This document shows positions 33,796 to 47,447 of a DNA stretch of 64,000 nucleotides, one piece after another (the first letter of the stretch is position 1; each line of letters begins with the position of its first letter). The stretch covers positions 39,203 through 103,202 of the forward strand of contig JBPOJF010000011.1 of NCBI GenBank assembly GCA_052033915.1, in the 5' to 3' direction. The notes beneath the pieces are model-generated. The model was given only the letters and a program-made list of their open reading frames with translations, did not search any database and had not been told where the DNA came from. The translations under genes and the position numbers were made by a program. The DNA comes from CALMZY01 sp052033915 (GTDB taxonomy: Bacteria > Verrucomicrobiota > Kiritimatiellia > CAIQIC01 > JAGNIJ01).

Positions 33796-35016
33796 ATGAG
33801 ACGTCGAGTTGCCGTGTCTGTTTCTTGGGTTGCGATCCTGGTGCTGATCGCTCTCGGAGCCGGTCTGCTTCGGTCGGGCGGGCGCGAACCGGATGTTTTC
33901 GAAGTGGGCCCCGCGCCGTTCGAGGTGTGGACCGTGTATGACGGGGTCCTGGAGTCGCGTGTCCAGAAGGACATCATGTCTTTCATGGGCGGTTCGGCGG
34001 CGGTCATGGAACTCGCGCCCGAAGGCGCGCAGGTCCGGGAAGGCGACGTGCTGGTCCGGTTCGACTCCTCCCAGGCCGAGCGCGACGTGCTGAAACTGGA
34101 ACGGGATTACGCGGCGGCGAAGGCGGAACACGAAAGTCTGTCCAAGGCCAGGTTGCCCCTGGAATTGCGCGACTTGGAAGTCCGCCTGGAGGAGGCTCGC
34201 GTGACGCGCGCGTCGGAAGCGCGGTACCTGGAGGACTGCCGGCAGCTTCACGGGGAGATGCTGATTTCCGAGCAGGAAGTCAAGCAGCAGGAAAACAAGG
34301 TCGAGGCCGTCAACGCGCAGGTGGACAACCTGGAGTTTCAGTTGGACCTGACGAGGAAGTACCTGCACCCGTCGGCGCTCGAACGCGCGGAGGCGGCGAT
34401 GGGTGCGGCCGAGCAGGAACTGACTCTCGCGAAGAAGCAGTTGGACAACTGCACCGTCAGGGCCCCCGCGGACGGCATGGTCGTGTATCGTCCTGTTCAT
34501 GTCGGCGGGGAGTACCGGACCGTGCGCGTGGGCGACACGCTGTATCGGAATCTTCCGTTCATGTCCCTGCCGGACATGAGCAAGCCCCTGGTTCGGTGCA
34601 ACGTGCCGGAATCGGAACTCTCGCTGGTTCGCGTGGGCAGTGAGGCGCAGGTTATGCCTGTTGCCTATCCCGATTTGAGGCTGAGGGGGAAGGTGGAGTC
34701 GGTGGGCTCTATGGCGCAGAGCGTCGTCGGCCGGCCGGATTGGCAGCGGTATTTCCGTGTCACGATCGGGCTTGTGGAAAGCGATGCGCGGTTGCGGGCC
34801 GGGATGTCGGTCCGGGCGCATATTCTGTCCTATGCCGCTTCAAACGCGCTCGCCATTCCCCGGACGGCCGTGCGTTGGGACCATGACAGTCCTTCCTGCG
34901 AGGTGATCCGCGTGGGTCGGAGGACCCGGCGTGATCTTCAGCTTGGAATGGCCAACGAGCAGCTCTTTGAGGTCCTCCAGGGGTTGGAGCCTGGGGAGCG
35001 AGTCGTCAGCCGATGA
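33796..35016 (+). CDS. Periplasmic adaptor (membrane fusion) protein of MacA/HlyD type
   Basis: 406 residues from the ATG at 33796. N-terminal anchor VAVSVSWVAILVLIALGAGLL. Lipoyl-like half motifs flank a long coiled coil (about residues 90-215: EHESLSKARLPLELRDLEVRLEEARV, LEDCRQLHGEMLISEQEVKQQENKVEAV). The beta-barrel part carries VRAPADGMV, LRGKVESVGS and LRAGMSVRAHI. It links the inner-membrane ABC pair with the TolC-like channel. The stop overlaps the ATPase start (ATGA), so the two are coupled. Confidence 0.9.
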   Translation: MRRRVAVSVSWVAILVLIALGAGLLRSGGREPDVFEVGPAPFEVWTVYDGVLESRVQKDIMSFMGGSAAVMELAPEGAQVREGDVLVRFDSSQAERDVLKLERDYAAAKAEHESLSKARLPLELRDLEVRLEEARVTRASEARYLEDCRQLHGEMLISEQEVKQQENKVEAVNAQVDNLEFQLDLTRKYLHPSALERAEAAMGAAEQELTLAKKQLDNCTVRAPADGMVVYRPVHVGGEYRTVRVGDTLYRNLPFMSLPDMSKPLVRCNVPESELSLVRVGSEAQVMPVAYPDLRLRGKVESVGSMAQSVVGRPDWQRYFRVTIGLVESDARLRAGMSVRAHILSYAASNALAIPRTAVRWDHDSPSCEVIRVGRRTRRDLQLGMANEQLFEVLQGLEPGERVVSR

Positions 35017-35690
35017 ACAGGGCGTCGCCAGTCGTGCAGATGATCGGCGTCACAAAGTCGTTCCCTTCACCGTCCGGTCCCGTCGAAGTGCTCCGGGGCG
35101 TCGATCTTGTCGTTCAACCGGGCGAGTTTGTTCTCATCACCGGTCCTTCCGGCTCCGGGAAAACGACCCTGTTGAATCTGGCGTCGCTCATGGATTTCCC
35201 CACGGCGGGGGAGGTGGTGTTCGACGGAGAGCGCGTCTCGACCTTGGACGAGCGTGCTCTTTGCGCGGTGCGAAAACATAAGATCGGGATGGTGTTCCAG
35301 CGTTTCTGCCTTCTGCCGAACCGTTCGGCGTTCGACAATGTGCTCTTCCGTTTCCGATACGTGGAAGGGATGAACGGCGATGCCGTGGAGTCGGCTTCGA
35401 AGGCGCTGGCCACGGTGGGCCTGAGCGGCATGGCCGACCGGCCGGCGCGCAAGCTCTCGGCCGGCGAAATGCAGCGCGTGGCTATCGCGCGCGCCATCGC
35501 GCTGAAGCCGGACCTGCTGGTGGCCGATGAGCCGACGGGGAACCTGGATGCCGACTCGGCCATGACGGTCATGGAATGTTTCCGGCAACTGAACGAACAG
35601 GGGATCACGGTGCTGATGGTAACGCACAATGAGGCGCTGCGGAGTTATGCGACGAGGTATCGGGTCTGTAGGAGCGGAGTCCTGGAGTGA
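35013..35690 (+). CDS. ABC transporter ATPase, MacB/LolD type
   Basis: 225 residues. Walker A GPSGSGKT (44-51), Q-loop Gln96, signature LSAGEMQ (148-154, with Ala and Glu instead of the usual GGQ), Walker B LLVADE (168-173) and switch His205. The length and LASLMDFPTAGEVVFDGE region fit the LolD/MacB family. It powers a mechanotransmission-type exporter with the FtsX-like permease encoded next. Overlap with the adaptor gene indicates translational coupling. Confidence 0.93.
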   Translation: MNRASPVVQMIGVTKSFPSPSGPVEVLRGVDLVVQPGEFVLITGPSGSGKTTLLNLASLMDFPTAGEVVFDGERVSTLDERALCAVRKHKIGMVFQRFCLLPNRSAFDNVLFRFRYVEGMNGDAVESASKALATVGLSGMADRPARKLSAGEMQRVAIARAIALKPDLLVADEPTGNLDADSAMTVMECFRQLNEQGITVLMVTHNEALRSYATRYRVCRSGVLE

Positions 35691-35697
35691 TGGTCGG

Positions 35698-36978
35698 ATG
35701 AAAGACGAAGCGAAGAACATGTCCCCGGCACTCCAACGCGCCGACACGCCATCCCCCCGTCTTCTCCGCTCTCCTCTTCTCCGCTCTCCTCTGATCCGCG
35801 ATCTCCTCGACGGTATCCGCGCGGAGCCGGCGCGCGTCGCGCTCTCCTTTATGGCCGTTACCATCGGCATGGTCGCGCTCGTTCTGCTTCTCGCCGTGCT
35901 GGGCGGGCTGAGGGAAAGGGCCCGCTTGCTGGTCCAGGAACTGGGGGCGAATGTGTTTGCGGTCCGCGCGGCGGCGGCCGGTGAAGGCGGAGGGAAACAG
36001 GACTTGGAGGAAAAGCACGCCGCAATCCTTCAGAAAAATCTTCCGGGGTGTTCCGTCTCGGCTCTCCGGCGATACGAACTGAACGCGCGGGATGTGGGAC
36101 AGGCGATTTCGATCATCGCGACGGATGAATCGCTGTCCGCAGTCCGTGGGTGGAGGGTGCGGCAGGGTCGGTTCATCGATCGGGCGGATGTCCGGAACGC
36201 GGAGCGCCATGCGGTTGTCAGCGTGGGGTTGGCCGGGCTGAAACAGTGGAAACCGGGCGACGTGGTCAGCCTTGAAAATACGGCGTTCAAAATCGTGGGG
36301 ATTGTCGATCCGGGAACCGCGGCACCGGAAAGCGGCAGTTCCGACGCCGCTTTGGGCGTGGGTGAGAACGTGATATTCGTTCCGCGCACCGTGCCGTTTC
36401 CACGGCAACGCGACAGCCGGGAGATGAGCCATCGGGTGGACGCCATTTTCGTTCAGGTCCCTCCGGAGGAGGACGTCCATCGTATGGGGACCGCCGCCCA
36501 GGAATTGTTGCGCGCCCCGGCTCTCGGACTGGACGGAATTTCATGGGTAACGCCGGAGTCGTTGCTCCAGGGAATCCGCCGCTTGCAGAGAGGGGTGCGC
36601 GTGGCAGGCGGAAGCATCACGTTCCTGTGTCTTGTGCTGGGCGGGACGACGCTCATGAGCCTGATGGTGGCCAATGTACGCGACCGGGTGGTCGAAATCG
36701 GCCTGCGGCGTTCGCTGGGGGCGACGGCGGCGGACGTAGCCAAACTGTTTGTGCTCGAGGCCTGTGCGGTGACGTTGATCGCCGGGCTTGCGGGGCTCGT
36801 GTCGGCAGGGGCGATTCTCCTGCTGATTCGAGAGAGAGCTTCCTTGCTGGTTAGTATCGGGGTCAGCGGATTGGCGCTTCCGCTTGTGCTGTCCATCGCG
36901 ATAGGGGTGGTGTTTTCGTATTGGCCGGCGCGCCTGGCGTCCGGAATTTCGCCCTCGGAGGCGCTTCGCAACGAGTGA
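35698..36978 (+). CDS. ABC transporter permease, MacB/FtsX type
   Basis: 426 residues from the ATG at 35698, seven bases after the ATPase stop; an ATG at 35719 is also possible. An N-terminal membrane helix (about 48-70, RVALSFMAVTIGMVALVLLLAVLGG) is followed by a long periplasmic domain (about 75-310, MacB_PCD-like). Three C-terminal spans follow (ITFLCLVLGGTTLMSLMVA, VTLIAGLAGLVSAGAILLLI, LALPLVLSIAIGVVFSYW) with the FtsX signature VRDRVVEIGLRRSLGA. It moves a substrate from the periplasm through the TolC-like channel; substrate unknown (peptide, lipid or antibiotic). Last gene of the operon. Confidence 0.9.
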   Translation: MKDEAKNMSPALQRADTPSPRLLRSPLLRSPLIRDLLDGIRAEPARVALSFMAVTIGMVALVLLLAVLGGLRERARLLVQELGANVFAVRAAAAGEGGGKQDLEEKHAAILQKNLPGCSVSALRRYELNARDVGQAISIIATDESLSAVRGWRVRQGRFIDRADVRNAERHAVVSVGLAGLKQWKPGDVVSLENTAFKIVGIVDPGTAAPESGSSDAALGVGENVIFVPRTVPFPRQRDSREMSHRVDAIFVQVPPEEDVHRMGTAAQELLRAPALGLDGISWVTPESLLQGIRRLQRGVRVAGGSITFLCLVLGGTTLMSLMVANVRDRVVEIGLRRSLGATAADVAKLFVLEACAVTLIAGLAGLVSAGAILLLIRERASLLVSIGVSGLALPLVLSIAIGVVFSYWPARLASGISPSEALRNE

Positions 36979-37040
36979 CGGCACTTTTTACTTTATATCG
37001 GGGTTGTTCGGTGCATACTGGATATATTTCAGAGAGGGTT

Positions 37041-37940
37041 ATGAGTTTTCTTCGACGAATGCTGGGTGTGGGGTTGCTGTGCGGCGCGCAGGCGTTGAGC
37101 GTTTTTGCGGAAGAGGAGAACCATCCGCCGGTCATCCGGCACGAGCCCGTCACGGTGGCGGTGCGAGGGCAGCCGATCACGATCCTGGCCACGATCACGG
37201 ATGATTCCGGGCTGGTGAAGTCGGCGACGCTCTTCTATTCCGCCTCCAAGGATGCGGCGCCTTTTCGTTCGCCCATGAAATCGTCGGGAACCTCCCTGTA
37301 CTACGGCACGATCCCGGCGGGCGTTTTGAGCAGTGTGAAGAGCCTGTCGTACTATATCGAAGCGTTGGATCATGTGGATGCCGCTCAGGAAACGCCCTGG
37401 CATACCATTGCCATCAAGGATACGGCCGCGCCGGTAAAGGCGCCGGCGGAAGCGCAGTCGGCGCCCGCCGCCGAGCCGCAAGGCGGAAAATCGGGCAACC
37501 GCAGCGCGTTGACCGTGGGCGCCATTGCCGTGGGTGCCGCAGCGGTTGTGGGTGGCGCCGTTCTTCTGGCGGACAGCGGCGGGGACGATTCGTCGGACGA
37601 CGCCGATGCCGACAGCGAGGGAACCTATGTCGGCAGCGCGACGGAGTGCGCCAGCTTGGAAGGCGGAGCTTCGGCTTGTCAATCCCACGGCATTCTGATA
37701 TCCATCACGGAAGCAGGGGTGGTGGAAAGCGGTTCTCTCCGGCAGGGTGTCTCTATGCAGGGACCTTTGCGCGGCAGAGAGTTCACGCTGGTTGCTCAGG
37801 TGACGGGTGTCAGTACGGGGGAAGTCATTTACTCGGGTACGGTTGTGGATCAGCGGATTATTGGTTCCATCACAGGAAGTTCGCGGTCTTCCGAAGGGTT
37901 GAGCGTTCATTCGGGTACGTTCACGGCGACAAAGAACTAG
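37041..37940 (+). CDS. Exported protein with Ig-like domain and Gly/Ala-rich segment
   Basis: 299 residues from the ATG at 37041 (AGAGAGG just upstream). Signal peptide ending VFA-EEE. Residues about 26-125 look like a beta-sandwich of the type found in exported PVC proteins (HPPVIRHEPVTVAVRGQPITILATITDDSGL, YYGTIPAGV, LSYYIEALDHVD). An Ala/Pro linker, a Gly/Ala/Val segment (TVGAIAVGAAAVVGGAVLLA) and an acidic DSGGDDSSDDADADSEG follow. The C-terminal domain has ITEAGVVESGSLRQGVSMQG and VIYSGTVVDQRIIGSI. It follows the efflux operon. No recognised family; periplasmic or outer surface is likely. Confidence 0.75.
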   Translation: MSFLRRMLGVGLLCGAQALSVFAEEENHPPVIRHEPVTVAVRGQPITILATITDDSGLVKSATLFYSASKDAAPFRSPMKSSGTSLYYGTIPAGVLSSVKSLSYYIEALDHVDAAQETPWHTIAIKDTAAPVKAPAEAQSAPAAEPQGGKSGNRSALTVGAIAVGAAAVVGGAVLLADSGGDDSSDDADADSEGTYVGSATECASLEGGASACQSHGILISITEAGVVESGSLRQGVSMQGPLRGREFTLVAQVTGVSTGEVIYSGTVVDQRIIGSITGSSRSSEGLSVHSGTFTATKN

Positions 37941-38128
37941 GCGCGCTTTGTTGTGTGAACGCAAGGAAGGGTCGTAGGCAGTTGAAAAAGAGTGGAGTTG
38001 TAGACGTGACGGCGACATTGTTTCCGAGCCGCGTTCAGCGGTTGGCCAGGTCTCCCCATGTTCAGGTGTCCCAATCCCCGGTCGCGTATTCGATCCGGTG
38101 CGGCAACACGGCTCCGTTGTAAAGCGAG

Positions 38129-39415
38129 ATGACAGTCCGGTCGATCAGTATACTTCTGGTGGAGAATGACGCTGCGGATCAGGTCAGCTTTCAGCAGTTC
38201 GTCAACAACTTCTCCACGCGCTACAGGCTGGATGTTGCGTCCAGTGCGGCGGAAGCCGTCAGTCACCTGAAGGACAGGAACTACGACGTGGCCTTCGTGG
38301 ATTACCGGTTCAAGGACGGCACCGCTTTCGATTTGATCCAGAAACTGGGCGCGATCCCCACGATCTTTCTGACAAATCCTGGACAGGAAGAAATTGCCGC
38401 CATGGCCATGGAGCGGGGGGCCTACGACTACCTGATCAAGGACGCGAAGAAGAACTACCTGATGCTCCTGCCGGGGACGGTGGACAAGGTGCTCGTTCGG
38501 AGGCAGGCCGAGGAGGCGCTTCGCGAAAGCGAGATGCGGTACAAGGACCTGCTCGACATCGTCCTCGACTTCTATCTGTGTGTCAGCGAGCAGTTCGCCA
38601 TCCTGCTCGTCAATCGTGCGGGCGCCCGGAAGCTCGGGTACGAAGTGTCCGAATTGCTCGGCGCGCCTCTGACCACGCTTGTTCATCCCGGAGATGCCGA
38701 GAGGGTGGATAAGATGCTTCTCCGCGCCTTCGGGAAAATCGACGAATCCCATCGGATCGAGTTCCGGCTTGTAGGCAAGGATGGCGGGGTGGTTCATGTG
38801 GCCGCCGAACTCAAGACCCAGCCGCAACGCGGCAAACAGATTCCGGTCGCACGGATCCTGGCGCGGGACATCACGGCCGTGAAAGAGGTTGTGCGAAAAT
38901 CCATGGACGGCGCGCCGACATCGCCCGCCATGGCTTCGATTCCTGCGCCGCGTCCCGCGCCGGCCACAGTGCCGGCAGTTCCGGCGGCTGTGCCGGAAAC
39001 CGTCGCGGATTGGTCGGGTTCCGAGAAGCTGCTCGTGGTCGATGATGCGCCCGAGCAAAGGGAAATCGCGGCCCGGATGCTGGCGAAGCTGGGCTACAAG
39101 GTGGTGACCGCCGAGCACGGCCATGCCGCCATCGAGCTGATGAAGCAGGCGTGTCCGGCGGGGGGCGGCGGCCAATCACCGTTTGACCTTGTTCTCCTGG
39201 ATATGACCATGGAGAAGGATTTCGACGGGCTCGACACGTATCGCCGGATGATCGCATTGTTCCCCGGACAGCGGTGCATCATCGTAAGCGGCGGCGGCGA
39301 AACGGAGCGGGTCAAGCAAGCCCGTGAGTTGGGCGTCGCCCGTTTCGTGGACAAGCCCTACACCCTCAAGATCATCGGCAAAGCCGTGCGGGATGAGTTG
39401 GATCCAAAGGGCTGA
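38129..39415 (+). CDS. Response regulator with REC-PAS-REC architecture
   Basis: 428 residues. First receiver (about 5-120) with acidic pocket Glu12/Asp14, phospho-acceptor Asp58 (VAFVDYRF) and Lys104; a coiled junction (about 120-140); a PAS domain (140-250); an Ala/Pro-rich linker (260-292); and a second receiver (299-420) with VVDD, phospho-acceptor Asp358 (LLLDMTM) and Lys409. No kinase, DNA-binding or GGDEF output is present. It probably works as a phosphorelay hub or a scaffold. No histidine kinase gene is within the window. The REC domains are not identical to each other and the PAS ligand is unknown. Confidence 0.88.
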   Translation: MTVRSISILLVENDAADQVSFQQFVNNFSTRYRLDVASSAAEAVSHLKDRNYDVAFVDYRFKDGTAFDLIQKLGAIPTIFLTNPGQEEIAAMAMERGAYDYLIKDAKKNYLMLLPGTVDKVLVRRQAEEALRESEMRYKDLLDIVLDFYLCVSEQFAILLVNRAGARKLGYEVSELLGAPLTTLVHPGDAERVDKMLLRAFGKIDESHRIEFRLVGKDGGVVHVAAELKTQPQRGKQIPVARILARDITAVKEVVRKSMDGAPTSPAMASIPAPRPAPATVPAVPAAVPETVADWSGSEKLLVVDDAPEQREIAARMLAKLGYKVVTAEHGHAAIELMKQACPAGGGGQSPFDLVLLDMTMEKDFDGLDTYRRMIALFPGQRCIIVSGGGETERVKQARELGVARFVDKPYTLKIIGKAVRDELDPKG

Positions 39416-39471
39416 TTCAACCGTCCAGGCCTTGGATCGTCGCCCGCGGAATTTTCCAATCTCAGCATGTT

Positions 39472-40164
39472 TCAACCCAAGTCCTTCAGGATCTCCCTGG
39501 CCGCGGCGGCGGGGGAGGGTGCTTCGAGGATGGGACGTCCGACGACCAGAAAACTGGCCCCCGCCTTGGCGGCTGCCGCGGGCGCGGCCACGCGTTTCTG
39601 ATCGCCGACTTCCTCGCCCGGCAATCGAATGCCCGGCGTCACCAGGACGGGTTGCGGCCCGAACCGGCCGCGAAGCGCCTCCACTTCCTGCGGCGAACTG
39701 ACCAACCCATCGACGCTGCAGGAGAGGGCCAGGTCGGCCAGCGCGAGAACCTGCTTGGACGGGGTTCGCGACACCCCCAGATCGTGGAGGTCTTTTTGAT
39801 CGAGGCTGGTCAGGGCGGTGACGGCGATGATCTTCGGCGGCTTGCCGCCGAAGGAGCGCGCGGCATCCGCCGCCGCTCTCAGCATCGCGCGTCCGCCCGA
39901 GGCATGCACCGTCAGCATCTCCACGCCGTGCCGGGCCGCGGCCTTGACGGCGCGCTCCACGGTACGGGGAATGTCGTGGAGTTTCAGGTCGAGGAAGACG
40001 CTCTTCCCCTGTGATCGGACGGCTTGCACAATCGAAGGCCCTTCGGCGCAAAAAAGTTCCAGGCCGATTTTGTACCAGCCGATCTCCGGGGGGAGCGCCG
40101 CGATCGAGGCCAGGGCATCGGCGATCCGGGGGACATCCAGGGCAACAATCAACTCGGTTTTCAT
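39472..40164 (-). CDS. pyrF: Orotidine 5'-phosphate decarboxylase
   Basis: 230 residues, normal length. The catalytic array is Asp9 and Lys32 with DLKLHDIPRTV (Asp59, Lys61, Asp64). LVTPGIRLPGEEVGDQKRV is the phosphate-binding loop and ILEAPSPAAAA ends the barrel. It makes UMP in pyrimidine synthesis. Its stop is about 55 bases from the stop of the REC-PAS-REC gene (convergent), and it is divergent from the CDF gene. Confidence 0.95.
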   Translation of the reverse strand: MKTELIVALDVPRIADALASIAALPPEIGWYKIGLELFCAEGPSIVQAVRSQGKSVFLDLKLHDIPRTVERAVKAAARHGVEMLTVHASGGRAMLRAAADAARSFGGKPPKIIAVTALTSLDQKDLHDLGVSRTPSKQVLALADLALSCSVDGLVSSPQEVEALRGRFGPQPVLVTPGIRLPGEEVGDQKRVAAPAAAAKAGASFLVVGRPILEAPSPAAAAREILKDLG

Positions 40165-40247
40165 ATCGAACTCAGGCCTTCCTTCCGGTGATCTCGGGGG
40201 TCATAAAAAGCTGGCTGAACGGGCATGGTTCATATTAGAAGAAAACC

Positions 40248-41471
40248 ATGTCTGAGAATCAACCCTTTACGTGGCCTCCGCGCGGAGTCACCGGTTGGCT
40301 GGTACGGACATTTGCGGCCGGCGACGGCGATCCAAAATCGCCTGAACTGCGCACGCGGCTCGGGATGTTGGAGGGCTGGACGAGCACGGCGGCGAGCCTT
40401 TTTCTTTCCGCGATCAAGCTGTCCCTCGGGTGGATGACGGGAAGCATCGCGGTGATCGCCGACGGAATCAACAATCTGGCGGATGTCGGAAGCAGTCTGG
40501 TGATCGCCTTCGGGTTCCGGTGGTCTCAGAAACCGCGCGACCTGGATCATCCGTTCGGACACGGGCGGATTGAAACGGTGGCCGCGCTCGTTCTCTCCGT
40601 CACGCTGATCATGGTGGGATTGGACGTGGGAAAGGAAAGCGTTCAGCGGCTTCTTCATCCGTCGGCCTTTACCGCGCCGGCGTGGGTGGTGGGACTGCTT
40701 GCCGTGACGCTGGTGTTCAAGCAGTGGCTTGCTTTCTTTGCGCGGAAGCTCGCGCTTGCAACGGAGGCGAAGGTTCTCGAGGCCGACTTCTGGAACCATC
40801 AGTTCGACGTGCTCAGCAACGGCGTGGTGGTTGCGGCCCTGGTCGGCTCGAAGTACGGATGGCTCAGTCTTGACGGCTGGGCGGGCCTCATGGTTTCGCT
40901 GTTTATTGTGTACACGGGAGTCCGGTACGCGCGTCAATCGATCAGTGTTCTGCTGGGCGAAGCGGCGACGAGGGAGGAAGTGGCCCTGGTGGAGAAGATC
41001 GCCGGCATGATTCCCGGAGTGAACGGCGTTCACGATATCCTGATTCACAAGTATGGGGATGTGTGGATTGCCTCTTTGCATATTGAGGTGGACGCGGACA
41101 AGACGGCGATTGATGTTCACGATTTGGCGGAGCAGGTGGAACGGGTTGTGGAGCGCGAGTCAGGCTGCAAAACCATTGTGCACGTCGATCCGGTGGATCG
41201 GACGCATCCGATGTACGACCGCGCGCGGAAGCGCTTGAAGGAAATTGTCGCGCAGGATCCGCGGATTGTCCGCTTTCACGATTTGCGCGTGACGGGGGAG
41301 GATGAATCGTTTGATCTTTCCGTGGATGTCGTGGTCCCGATCAGCCTCCAGGAGAGTTCGTACGAGGAGATTGCAGGCGAGGTGAAGAGCAAGCTCGCGC
41401 AAGGCATGGACGGAATCCGTGCGATCCACGTTGTCGTGGAACCCGCCTATGCCGAGGAAAGCCCGGATTAG
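40248..41471 (+). CDS. Cation diffusion facilitator with Asn-type metal site
   Basis: 407 residues. Six membrane helices in residues 30-225, then a long cytoplasmic ferredoxin-like tail. HPFGHGRIE is the CDF signature. The transport-site motifs read DGINNLAD in TM2 and WNHQFD in TM5, giving NxxxD in both instead of the HxxxD of zinc CDFs, which points to manganese or another non-zinc metal (MntE-type group). The extended tail (about residues 295-405: VHVDPVDRTHP, ISLQESSYEEI) may be a second metal-sensing domain. Upstream of the rRNA operon on the same strand. Confidence 0.85.
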   Translation: MSENQPFTWPPRGVTGWLVRTFAAGDGDPKSPELRTRLGMLEGWTSTAASLFLSAIKLSLGWMTGSIAVIADGINNLADVGSSLVIAFGFRWSQKPRDLDHPFGHGRIETVAALVLSVTLIMVGLDVGKESVQRLLHPSAFTAPAWVVGLLAVTLVFKQWLAFFARKLALATEAKVLEADFWNHQFDVLSNGVVVAALVGSKYGWLSLDGWAGLMVSLFIVYTGVRYARQSISVLLGEAATREEVALVEKIAGMIPGVNGVHDILIHKYGDVWIASLHIEVDADKTAIDVHDLAEQVERVVERESGCKTIVHVDPVDRTHPMYDRARKRLKEIVAQDPRIVRFHDLRVTGEDESFDLSVDVVVPISLQESSYEEIAGEVKSKLAQGMDGIRAIHVVVEPAYAEESPD

Positions 41472-41487
41472 AGGGGTGAAAACGGGC

Positions 41488-41823
41488 TCCGAAAAAAATT
41501 AAACTTTTTTCTAAAAATCTGTTGACGCGTTTCCAATCATCGAGTAGTTTATTTCCAGCTTTATAGGTCAGTTTTTTACCAAGCTCGTAGTTAAGAGCTC
41601 CGTTGTCTGCCTAACCCGCAGCAAGCGGGAAGGGGGCAAAGGGGCTTTATGTGTTTTTTCGTAGCTCTTTGATTGTCGAATAGACTTACGATAACCACTT
41701 CGAATCAGAAGTGGTGCGATTTGTACAAACCCGTGTTTGTAAATCATGATTCCGTGTGAAAGCGGAATCGACTGGATCAATTAAATGTCTCCTCCTAAGC
41801 AGTGGAGACAGCTTAACGTTTTT
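41488..41823 (+). promoter_or_regulatory. rRNA operon promoter, leader and boxA
   Basis: An AT-rich UP-like element (41490-41520, AAAAAAATTAAACTTTTTTC) lies just upstream of TTGACG (41522-41527), 17 bases and TAGTTT (41545-41550). About 270 bases of leader follow, with boxA-like TAGCTCTTTGATTG at 41662-41675. This is the rRNA promoter, and no protein gene lies between the CDF stop and the 16S. Confidence 0.8.
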
Positions 41824-43408
<1,585 letters not shown>

Positions 43409-43609
43409 TAAGGAGTATCCGCGTTCCCGGCCTCGAAAGAGAGTCGGGACAAGGATAGGACAATCATCCGGATCCCGCGAGGGAGTCTGGATGCGTCTGC
43501 CAGGCAACTGGCGGACACGCATGGGAGCGGCAAGTCGCACCGCTTCTGATCCGAAAGGTTATCGTAAGTTTACAAGCTGATGGAACGCGTTGCCTCCGCG
43601 GGAACAAGT
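43409..43609 (+). other. 16S-tRNA-Ala spacer with a 23S-like hairpin
   Basis: The spacer holds a hairpin at 43426-43449 with a GAAA tetraloop. It differs at one base from a hairpin inside the 23S gene at 45246-45269 (GCAA tetraloop). No protein gene. Confidence 0.7.
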
Positions 43610-43685
43610 GGGGGCATAGCTCAGTTGGCAGAGCACGAGCTTTGCAAGCTCGGGGTCGCCGGTTCAAACCCGGCTGCCTCCACCA
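43610..43685 (+). tRNA. tRNA-Ala (anticodon TGC)
   Basis: GGGGGCA pairs with TGCCTCC, discriminator A and encoded CCA. Anticodon loop TTTGCAA gives TGC. In the 16S-23S spacer, as in most bacteria. Confidence 0.97.
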
Positions 43686-43791
43686 TGCCTCGCTCGGTGG
43701 CCGCTGAGGCGGCTTGGAGCTTCGCATGGCAAGCCAAGCGCAGTCACCGAACGGGCTTGCCCTTCGAAGCGCCGCGGCGCGGCGCGAAGAA

Positions 43792-43868
43792 GGGCGTGTA
43801 GCTCAGTTGGTTAGAGCGCGTCCCTGATAAGGACGAGGTCCCTGGTTCGACTCCAGGCACGCCCACCA
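43792..43868 (+). tRNA. tRNA-Ile (anticodon GAT)
   Basis: GGGCGTG pairs with CACGCCC, discriminator A and encoded CCA. Anticodon loop CTGATAA gives GAT. Pairs with tRNA-Ala in the ribosomal spacer; order Ala then Ile is the reverse of E. coli. Confidence 0.97.
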
Positions 43869-43943
43869 TTCCTCGCATGGGAGGCCATGTTCGAGGCCAT
43901 CAGCAAGATTCGACAAAACCATTTTTCCCGTGAGAAATCGGGA

Positions 43944-43962
43944 TGGTTCTTTGACAATTGCA
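43944..43962 (+). promoter_or_regulatory. boxA-type antitermination site before 23S
   Basis: GGTTCTTTGACAATTG resembles the boxA in the 16S leader (TAGCTCTTTGATTG). It precedes the 23S gene by about 75 bases and fits NusB/S10-dependent antitermination. Confidence 0.55.
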
Positions 43963-44024
43963 TAGAGAGGGTAGATACAATTCTTCACCGAATTGTTGTT
44001 TGAAGAATTGGCCAAAATATTTTT

Positions 44025-47003
<2,979 letters not shown>

Positions 47004-47116
47004 ATTTTACCCCGACCGCGTTTCCTTCGGGAAAAGCGCAAGGGGATCTGCCCCTCTATGCAATGTCTTTTTTTGGGGTCTCGGATTCCGATGCAGGGTC
47101 CGATATCCGGACAGTT

Positions 47117-47232
47117 TTCCGGTGACCATGGCGAGAAGGACACACCCGTTCCCATTCCGAACACGGCCGTTAAGCTTCTCAGCGGCGATGGTACTGTGGG
47201 TAAGGCCACGGAAGAGTAGCACGTTGCCGGGA
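47117..47232 (+). rRNA. rrf: 5S ribosomal RNA
   Basis: The interior ACACCCGTTCCCATTCCGAACACGG and CGATGGTACTGTGGG match 5S. The ends TTCCGGTGAC and GTTGCCGGGA pair as helix I. About 116 bases. Boundaries are approximate by a few bases. Confidence 0.9.
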
Positions 47233-47242
47233 TTAATTTGAG

Positions 47243-47275
47243 GGGCCGCCTCGATTCATCGGGGCGGCTCTTCGC
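47243..47275 (+). terminator. Hairpin after the rRNA operon
   Basis: GGGCCGCC (47243-47250) and GGCGGCTC (47263-47270) pair around a 12-base loop just after 5S. The tail CTTCGCTTGTTC is only moderately U-rich. Confidence 0.5.
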
Positions 47276-47447
47276 TTGTTCCCGCGCCTCATGGATTCTG
47301 CGGATTCGTTCCTGTCCCAAGGCTGTTTTGCCGCTTGCCAAGGCAGGAAGGCATATGCTAGTTTGCGACCCTTTTCTGGGGGATGAGTGGGCTGTCCTCC
47401 AGAGAAACGTGATGGAATAAAAGCCCGAAACCTCTAACTGGGTTGTT

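Noticed and set aside
32320..34821. 833-residue open frame on the minus strand
   Set aside because: Shadow of the TolC-like and adaptor genes; Arg/His-rich with no family motifs.
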